A DNA stretch of 7,337 nt. Source: Desulfobulbaceae bacterium UBA5123 (GTDB lineage: Bacteria; Desulfobacterota; Desulfobulbia; Desulfobulbales; UBA5123). Under the pieces are notes generated by a model. That model was not told the DNA's origin, ran no database searches, and saw nothing but the letters and a program-made list of their open reading frames with translations. Location of the stretch: assembly GCA_002415465.1 (NCBI GenBank), contig DHYT01000028.1, positions 1-7,337 of the forward strand, written 5' to 3'. The position numbers and the translations under genes were made by a program. This document shows positions 1 through 4,034 of this stretch, in pieces. Every line of letters starts with the position of its first letter. Position 1 is the first letter of the stretch.

Positions 1-1
1 C

Positions 2-1126
2 GAGCAGCGGGCCAGCGACATCCATCTCGAACCCAAGCGCAAGGAGAGCCATGTCCGCCTCCGCATCGACGGCGTGCTGCACACCATCTACAAGCTGCCC
101 AAGGTGGTCCACGCGGCGGTGCTCTCCCGGATCAAAACCCTGTCGCGGCTGGATATCGCCGAGAAGCGCCGGCCCCAGGACGGCCGGATCAAGGTCGACC
201 GGGAAGGCAAGGAGGCGGAGATCCGGGTTTCCACCATGCCGGTGGCCTTTGGCGAAAAGGCGGTGCTGCGGATTCTCGACCCCGACGTCCTCTTTCAGGG
301 GGTGGCGGCGATCGGCTTCGCGCCCCGCGATCTCGCCCTGTATCGTTCGTTTCTGGCCTCGCCGCACGGGATCGTGCTGGTGACCGGCCCCACCGGCAGC
401 GGCAAGTCGACCACCCTGTACTCCACCCTCAAAAGCATCGCCACCCCCGAGAAGAACATCGTCACCGTGGAGGACCCGGTGGAGATGGTGCATGAGGAGT
501 TCAACCAGATCTCGGTGCAGCCGCAGATCGATGTCACCTTCGCCAACATCCTGCGGACCATCCTCCGGCAGGACCCGGACATCATCATGATTGGCGAGAT
601 ACGCGATCTCGCCACCGCCGCCCATGCCGTGCAGGCGGCGTTGACCGGCCACCTGGTTTTTTCCACCCTCCATACCAACGACGCCGTCTCTTCCGTGAGC
701 CGCCTGCTCGATCTGGGCGTTCAGCCCTTCATGATCGCCTCGTCCCTGCTGGGGGTGGTGGCGCAACGTCTGGTGCGGACCATCTGCCCGCACTGCGTCG
801 AGGAGTATGCGGTTGCCGCCGGGGTTCTGCGCGGGTACGGGTTGCCGGTGGTCGAGGAGGGGGATATCATCCTCAGCCGCGGCAAGGGGTGCAGGCTCTG
901 TCGGCATACCGGCTATCTGGGGCGGAGCGCGATTTTCGAGGTGTTCGCGGTGACCGACAGAACCCGGCCGCTGATCACCTGCAACGGCGCCGAGGACGAA
1001 CTGCGCCGGGCGGCGGCCGCCGATGGCATGACCACCCTGCGTGATGATGTCTGGCGCAAGATCAAGGCAGGCGTCACCACCTGCGAGGAGGCGCTGCGGG
1101 TGATCGGCGGTGGGCATGCGGGGTAG
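2..1126 (+). CDS. gspE: GspE/PilB-family secretion ATPase, 3' part (5' end outside window)
   Basis: Cytoplasmic hexameric ATPase that powers a type II secretion or type IV pilus machine. The frame is open from base 2 with no start, so the gene begins upstream; 374 residues are visible against roughly 500-570 for the family, so mostly the N-terminal docking domain is missing. In order: an N2E-type segment (ASDIHLEP, then RLRIDGVL), Walker A GPTGSGKSTT at 386-415, Walker B with DPDIIMIGEIRD at 572-607, the His-box stretch TGHLVFSTLHTND, and a zinc-binding pair of CxxC motifs (cysteine codons at 785, 794, 890 and 899). The C-terminal GMTTLRDD segment is typical of the family. The stretch ASSLLGVVAQRLVR and the CxxC domain look more like GspE than PilB or MshE, but the choice between paralogues is inference because no other secretion or pilus gene is visible. 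The stop is TAG at 1124. Confidence 0.9.
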   Translation, partial: EQRASDIHLEPKRKESHVRLRIDGVLHTIYKLPKVVHAAVLSRIKTLSRLDIAEKRRPQDGRIKVDREGKEAEIRVSTMPVAFGEKAVLRILDPDVLFQGVAAIGFAPRDLALYRSFLASPHGIVLVTGPTGSGKSTTLYSTLKSIATPEKNIVTVEDPVEMVHEEFNQISVQPQIDVTFANILRTILRQDPDIIMIGEIRDLATAAHAVQAALTGHLVFSTLHTNDAVSSVSRLLDLGVQPFMIASSLLGVVAQRLVRTICPHCVEEYAVAAGVLRGYGLPVVEEGDIILSRGKGCRLCRHTGYLGRSAIFEVFAVTDRTRPLITCNGAEDELRRAAAADGMTTLRDDVWRKIKAGVTTCEEALRVIGGGHAG

Positions 1127-1171
1127 GCTCGTTTTTTTTGTGGAGATGTGTTAAGGTGGGCCACGCCAACC

Positions 1172-1208
1172 GGGTCCTTGTCCGTCTCTTTTGGGCAGGG
1201 GCCTTTTT
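1172..1208 (+). terminator. Probable rho-independent terminator after the secretion ATPase gene
   Basis: Arms at 1172-1183 and 1193-1203 can pair over about 10 bp, with two G-U pairs, one mismatch and one bulged U, around a 9-nt loop. Five T follow at 1204-1208. The structure is imperfect but correctly placed between the ATPase stop and smpB. An earlier run of eight T just after the ATPase stop (about 1132-1139) has no convincing hairpin before it. If real, this separates smpB from the upstream operon, yet I found no good promoter between 1209 and the smpB start. Confidence 0.45.
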
Positions 1209-1222
1209 GCTTGTATCGCGCT

Positions 1223-1240
1223 AGGAACGATTGAACGGAA
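1223..1240 (+). promoter_or_regulatory. Two alternative ribosome-binding sites deciding the smpB start
   Basis: AGGA at 1223-1226 lies 4 nt before a TTG at 1231, while GGAA at 1237-1240 lies 5 nt before the ATG at 1246; both starts are in the same frame. I prefer the ATG because the conserved SmpB sequence begins shortly after it and the extra residues (TTG-encoded Met, then NGTK) match no family feature I know. Confidence 0.35.
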
Positions 1241-1245
1241 CAAAA

Positions 1246-1713
1246 ATGGCAAAGCCGGTGTCTGAGAAAATAGTGGCCACCAACAAGAAGGCCTATCACG
1301 ATTACTTCATCGACGAGGTGATCGAGGCGGGCATGGTCTTGAAGGGCGCGGAGGTCAAATCGCTCCGCGCCGGCCGGGTCAATCTCAAGGAAGGCTATGC
1401 CCAGGTCAAGGACGGCGAGGTTTACCTGTTCAACGTGCATATCTCGCCCTACGCCTTCGCCACCCAGGATGCGCCAAGCCCCACGCGGGTGCGGAAGCTG
1501 CTGCTCAAGAAGCAGGAGATCAGAAAGCTGATCGGCAAGGTCAAGGAGAAAGGCGTTGCCCTGGTGCCGCTGAAGATTTATTTTACCAAGGCGGGCAAGG
1601 CGAAACTTGCCATCGGCCTTGCCCGCGGCAAGAAGCTGCATGACAAGCGGGAATCGCTGAAGAAAAAGGAAACCGATCGCGAGATGGAACGCGCGGTCGG
1701 TAAATACAAATAA
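1246..1713 (+). CDS. smpB: SmpB, SsrA-binding protein for trans-translation
   Basis: Small basic OB-fold protein that binds the tRNA-like domain of tmRNA and delivers it with EF-Tu to ribosomes stalled on mRNA lacking a stop codon. The product is 155 aa from the ATG, within the usual 150-160. Family landmarks are clear: ATNKKAYHDYF near residues 11-21, GAEVKSLR at 34-41 (many homologues have GTEVKSLR), RKLLLKKQEI in the middle, and the basic tail GKKLHDKR at 128-135. The tail then runs on with lysine- and arginine-rich sequence that inserts into the empty mRNA channel. An upstream in-frame TTG at 1231 would give 160 aa. The stop TAA (1711-1713) is only 8 nt from the tmRNA 5' end, so partner protein and RNA are probably made from one transcript. 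Confidence 0.97.
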   Translation: MAKPVSEKIVATNKKAYHDYFIDEVIEAGMVLKGAEVKSLRAGRVNLKEGYAQVKDGEVYLFNVHISPYAFATQDAPSPTRVRKLLLKKQEIRKLIGKVKEKGVALVPLKIYFTKAGKAKLAIGLARGKKLHDKRESLKKKETDREMERAVGKYK

Positions 1714-1721
1714 AAAACAAG

Positions 1722-2075
1722 GGGGGCGAAACGGATTCGACGGGGATAACGAAGCTCAGACTGCATGCCGAGGTCTCTACCTGCTCGTAAAACGGTGGAA
1801 CATAAAGATAGTCGCAGACGACTACTCTTACGCTCTGGCTGCATAGCCAGCGTCCCCCCCTTCCGCTCCCGCGGGATTGGGATGGGGCGTCGACTAGCGG
1901 GATAGCCAAGGGGAGCCGCCGGCCGGCCCCAAGGCGAAACAAAGGCTGGATAGCGCACGAAACACTCGGTCCCGGAGCGGTTTCGGGCGCGATAAGAAGC
2001 TACTCGGGAATAAGCATGTAGACGTTTGACGTGGACTATTTTCGGACGCGGGTTCAACTCCCGCCGCCTCCACCA
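1722..2075 (+). ncRNA. ssrA: tmRNA (transfer-messenger RNA), single-piece
   Basis: Rescues stalled ribosomes: acts as alanyl-tRNA, then as the message for a degradation tag. The 354-nt gene is complete. The 5' strand GGGGGCG (1722-1728) pairs over 7 bp with CGCCTCC (2065-2071), keeping the G-U at the third pair that AlaRS recognises. The D-like region GGATTCGACGGGG starts at 1733. The T arm is GCGGG (2048-2052), loop TTCAACT, CCCGC (2060-2064), and the CCA end is encoded at 2073-2075. The tag reading frame starts at 1814. Its stop lies in a hairpin (CTGGCT 1835-1840 with AGCCAG 1845-1850), followed by GC-rich sequence suited to the pseudoknots. AAGCATGTAGA and TTCGGACGCGGGTTCAA near the 3' end match the conserved pattern. 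The uninterrupted order excludes a permuted two-piece form. The 5' end is set by the acceptor pairing; one more G precedes it. I found no clear promoter of its own in the 8-nt gap or the end of smpB. Confidence 0.97.
1814..1846 (+). other. tmRNA proteolysis-tag reading frame (ADDYSYALAA, stop TAG)
   Basis: The resume codon GCA at 1814 follows ATAGTC, as in other tmRNAs, where the bases before the resume codon set the frame. Ten codons give ADDYSYALAA and the frame ends with TAG at 1844-1846. The final ALAA is the signature recognised by ClpXP and ClpAP, so tagged peptides should be degraded. The first alanine is encoded here; a further alanine is supplied by the charged tmRNA itself. Confidence 0.93.
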
Positions 2076-2108
2076 TCTTAGTAACCGGCTCTGTCCGGTA
2101 AAGTGCAG

Positions 2109-2143
2109 AAAGCTCACAATCCTGAAGGTTTGTGGGCTTTTTT
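2109..2143 (+). terminator. Rho-independent terminator of ssrA
   Basis: AAAGCTCACAA (2109-2119) pairs with TTGTGGGCTTT (2130-2140) over 11 bp with one U-G pair and a 10-nt loop. The T run 2138-2143 overlaps the end of the stem. It lies 33 nt past the CCA end of tmRNA, so the primary transcript needs 3' trimming. Confidence 0.88.
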
Positions 2144-2160
2144 GTGTCCAGCGCGGGTTC

Positions 2161-2238
2161 ATGAACAGGATTGGCATCTGCGGCCGGATCGGCCACCGCT
2201 ATGATCTGGTCCAACGGTTTTCAGGGGAGTTTCTATGA
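2161..2238 (+). CDS. Possible 25-codon leader ORF overlapping the exchanger start
   Basis: An ATG at 2161, the first one after the ssrA terminator, opens a 25-residue frame (begins MNRIGICGRIGHRYD). Its TGA at 2236-2238 overlaps the exchanger ATG at 2235 as ATGA. That geometry is typical of translational coupling. Against it, no convincing Shine-Dalgarno lies before 2161, the peptide resembles nothing I know, and the exchanger has a strong site of its own. A -10-like TATGAT at 2200-2205 inside the frame, with no -35 at a normal distance, would exclude the mini-ORF from the transcript if it is the true promoter. Confidence 0.2.
   Translation: MNRIGICGRIGHRYDLVQRFSGEFL
2223..2229 (+). promoter_or_regulatory. 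Ribosome-binding site of the exchanger gene
   Basis: AGGGGAG ends 5 nt before the ATG at 2235. It is the clearest Shine-Dalgarno in the window and fixes that start. Confidence 0.7.
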
Positions 2239-3212
2239 CATTGGCCTTTGTCGCTGTCTTTTTTGGTTTGGCGCTGCTTGTCTGGAGCGCCGACCGTTTT
2301 GTCGAGGGCTCGGCCGTCGTCGCCCGCCATTTCGGGATGCCGCCGCTGCTGATCGGCATGGTGATTGTCGGCTTCGGCACCTCCGCGCCGGAGATGGTGG
2401 TTTCGGCATTGGCCGCCATGCAGGGGAACCCGGGCATTGCGCTGGGGAACGCCTACGGCTCGAACATCACCAATATCGCCATGATTTTGGGGCTCACCGC
2501 GCTCATAAGCCCCATCGCCGTCAATTCGCAGGTGCTGCGCAAGGAGTTGCCCATCCTCACGGCGGTGACCGCCCTGGCGGCATGGCAACTCCGGGATGGC
2601 GAGATCAGCCGGTTCGATGCCATGGCGCTGCTTGCGGTTTTCGGTGGCCTGATGGCCTGGACCATCCGGCAGGGGCTGCGGCAGAAGGAGGATACGCTGG
2701 CAGGCGAGATGGCGCAGGAGCTTGATACCCATGCGCTGCCCATTCCCCGTGCGCTCTTCTGGCTGGCGGCGGGCCTGTTGCTGCTCATTGTGAGCTCCCG
2801 CGTGCTGGTCTGGGGGGCGGTGGCAATCGCACACGGGTTCGGGGTCGGCGACCTGATCATCGGCCTGACCATCGTCGCGGTGGGCACCTCGCTGCCGGAA
2901 CTGGCTTCCTCGATCATTGCCGCCCGGAAGGGCGAACACGACATCGCCCTCGGCAATATCCTGGGTTCCAACCTGTTCAACACCTTGGCCGTGGTGGGGA
3001 TCGCCGGGTCGATTCATCCGCTGGCGGTGGGGCCGGAAGTCTTCCATCGCGATATGCTGGTCATGGCCGCGCTGACCCTTTCACTGTTCGGCATCGGCTA
3101 CGGATTCCGGGGGCCGGGGCGGATCAACCGCGTCGAGGGGGCGGTGCTGCTGGCCTGTTACGTGGGCTATACGGCCTACCTGGTCAGTACGGTTTTCGGC
3201 CCGCCGGCATAG
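2235..3212 (+). CDS. yrbG: Inner-membrane Na+/Ca2+ exchanger, YrbG type (CaCA superfamily)
   Basis: Predicted cation antiporter of the calcium:cation antiporter superfamily; the family exchanges Ca2+ for Na+ or H+ across the inner membrane, and many bacterial members have unproven physiological roles. The 325-aa length is typical of YrbG-like proteins. Both ion-binding alpha repeats are intact. Alpha-1 has GFGTSAPE at residues 46-53 and GNAYGSNITN at 71-80; alpha-2 has AVGTSLPEL at 215-223 and GNILGSNLFN at 240-249. The acidic residues E53 and E222 expected to bind Ca2+ are present. About ten hydrophobic segments form two halves joined by a charged linker near 145-170. The start is supported by AGGGGAG. 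The gene stands alone between the ssrA terminator and the convergent region, without the kds/lpt neighbours of E. coli yrbG. Substrate is inferred from family only. Confidence 0.92.
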   Translation: MTLAFVAVFFGLALLVWSADRFVEGSAVVARHFGMPPLLIGMVIVGFGTSAPEMVVSALAAMQGNPGIALGNAYGSNITNIAMILGLTALISPIAVNSQVLRKELPILTAVTALAAWQLRDGEISRFDAMALLAVFGGLMAWTIRQGLRQKEDTLAGEMAQELDTHALPIPRALFWLAAGLLLLIVSSRVLVWGAVAIAHGFGVGDLIIGLTIVAVGTSLPELASSIIAARKGEHDIALGNILGSNLFNTLAVVGIAGSIHPLAVGPEVFHRDMLVMAALTLSLFGIGYGFRGPGRINRVEGAVLLACYVGYTAYLVSTVFGPPA

Positions 3213-3242
3213 GCCGGCCCGGGGCCAAACCCTCTTTGCTGC

Positions 3243-3273
3243 AAGGGGATCGGGGAAGTAGACCGATCCCCTT
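3243..3273 (+). terminator. Strong stem-loop after the exchanger gene, T-poor terminator candidate
   Basis: AAGGGGATCGG (3243-3253) and CCGATCCCCTT (3263-3273) form a perfect 11-bp stem with a 9-nt loop, 30 nt past the exchanger stop. No T run follows directly; the next sequence is CGCATCTTG. It may be a weak intrinsic terminator or an mRNA 3'-end stabiliser. The perfect stem could also fold on the opposite strand. Confidence 0.55.
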
Positions 3274-3305
3274 CGCATCTTGCCGCGCCGGCTGGCGGCT
3301 GTCTG

Positions 3306-3340
3306 TTTATTTTTTTAAATCAATATATTACACGATAAAA
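3306..3340. other. AT-rich segment in the convergent intergenic region
   Basis: 31 of 35 bases are A or T, in sharp contrast to the GC-rich surroundings. It includes a run of seven T (3310-3316) and a -10-like TATATT at 3324-3329, but no -35 hexamer at a proper distance on the plus strand. Together with the flanking hairpins it fills the 192-nt gap 3213-3404, where I see no gene. Confidence 0.6.
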
Positions 3341-3387
3341 CGGATGGCCGCGGCTGATGTGCGTCAGGTTGCAGCCTCGCCCATCCG
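3337..3387 (-). terminator. Rho-independent terminator of the minus-strand cluster
   Basis: On the minus strand a 16-nt arm (3387-3372) pairs with 3356-3341 over 14 of 16 positions around a 15-nt loop. TTTTAT follows at 3340-3335. It begins 17 nt after the M50 stop, so transcription of the minus-strand genes should end here. Confidence 0.75.
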
Positions 3388-3404
3388 TGCGGCCAACTGT
3401 TTTT

Positions 3405-4034
3405 TCAGCCGGTCAGCAGCGAGTGGGCAAACGTGATCAGGGGCATGATGAGCTTGGGGATGACGCCAGAGTAGAAGAGCAGCAGGAGCAGGACAAAGCC
3501 GAAGGGTTCCATGCGGCGAAAGGAGCGGGCGAACGGCGTCGGCAGCAGTCCGGTCAGAACCTTGCCGCCGTCCAGCGGCGGGATCGGGATCAGGTTGAAA
3601 ACGGCGAGCATGATGTTGATCCAGGTGGAGGCGGCGAGCATCAGCAGCACCGGTTTGAGGACAAAGAGCGGCAGAAGGGCGCCGACGGCGGCCAGCAGCT
3701 TGAGGGTCACGGCGCTGGCCACGGCCAGCAGCAGGTTCGCCCCCGGTCCGGCCAGGGCCACCCAGAGCATGTCGCGCTCCGGCCGTTTGAAGTAGGAGGG
3801 GTTCACCGGCACCGGCTTGGCCCAGCCGATATGCATGATGAAGAAGAGGATGGTACCCAGCGGATCGAGGTGCTTCAGCGGGTTCATGGTCAGGCGGCCG
3901 AGTTGTCGGGCGGTGGGGTCGCCGAAGCGGTAGGCCGCGTAGCCGTGGGCCAGCTCATGGAGGGTGAGGGCCAGCAGGAAGGGCGGGGCGAGGATGGCGA
4001 ACTCCTGCATGAATCGGTTGATGTCGCCGCTCAT
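3405..4034 (-). CDS. Site-2 protease family (M50) integral membrane metalloprotease
   Basis: Predicted intramembrane zinc protease of the small YwhC-like branch of M50, substrate unknown. The product is 209 aa. The zinc site HELAH is at residues 26-30 within the first hydrophobic segment, and the third ligand lies in NLIPIPPLDGG at 147-157. Family sequences NPLKHLDPLGT (51-61) and AGPGAN (95-100) are also present. Five or so hydrophobic segments span the protein, ending near residue 206. There is no PDZ domain, unlike RseP. The frame stays open upstream to 4514, but that part lies inside the neighbouring gene in another frame. The ATG at 4034 is chosen because the M50 homology begins right after it. 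It overlaps the upstream TGA as ATGA, with a weak AAAAGG 7 nt before, so translation is probably coupled to the preceding gene. Confidence 0.92.
   Translation of the reverse strand: MSGDINRFMQEFAILAPPFLLALTLHELAHGYAAYRFGDPTARQLGRLTMNPLKHLDPLGTILFFIMHIGWAKPVPVNPSYFKRPERDMLWVALAGPGANLLLAVASAVTLKLLAAVGALLPLFVLKPVLLMLAASTWINIMLAVFNLIPIPPLDGGKVLTGLLPTPFARSFRRMEPFGFVLLLLLFYSGVIPKLIMPLITFAHSLLTG

Noticed and set aside
1127..1140. Run of eight T right after the ATPase stop, considered as a terminator.
   Set aside because: No stable stem directly precedes it; the structure at 1172-1208 is the better candidate.
2047..2161. Ten-base repeat CGCGGGTTCA in the tmRNA T arm and again at 2152-2161, considered as an att scar of an island integrated in ssrA.
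   Set aside because: The match is too short, does not extend to the tmRNA 3' end where integration occurs, and no integrase or island gene lies between.
1578..2177. Open frames of up to 199 codons on the minus strand across smpB and the tmRNA gene.
   Set aside because: They lie opposite a certain protein gene and a certain structured RNA, and the products resemble nothing.
2199..3047. A 282-codon open frame opposite the exchanger gene.
   Set aside because: Low-complexity, highly charged composition and no family resemblance; the plus-strand frame is a complete 325-aa exchanger.
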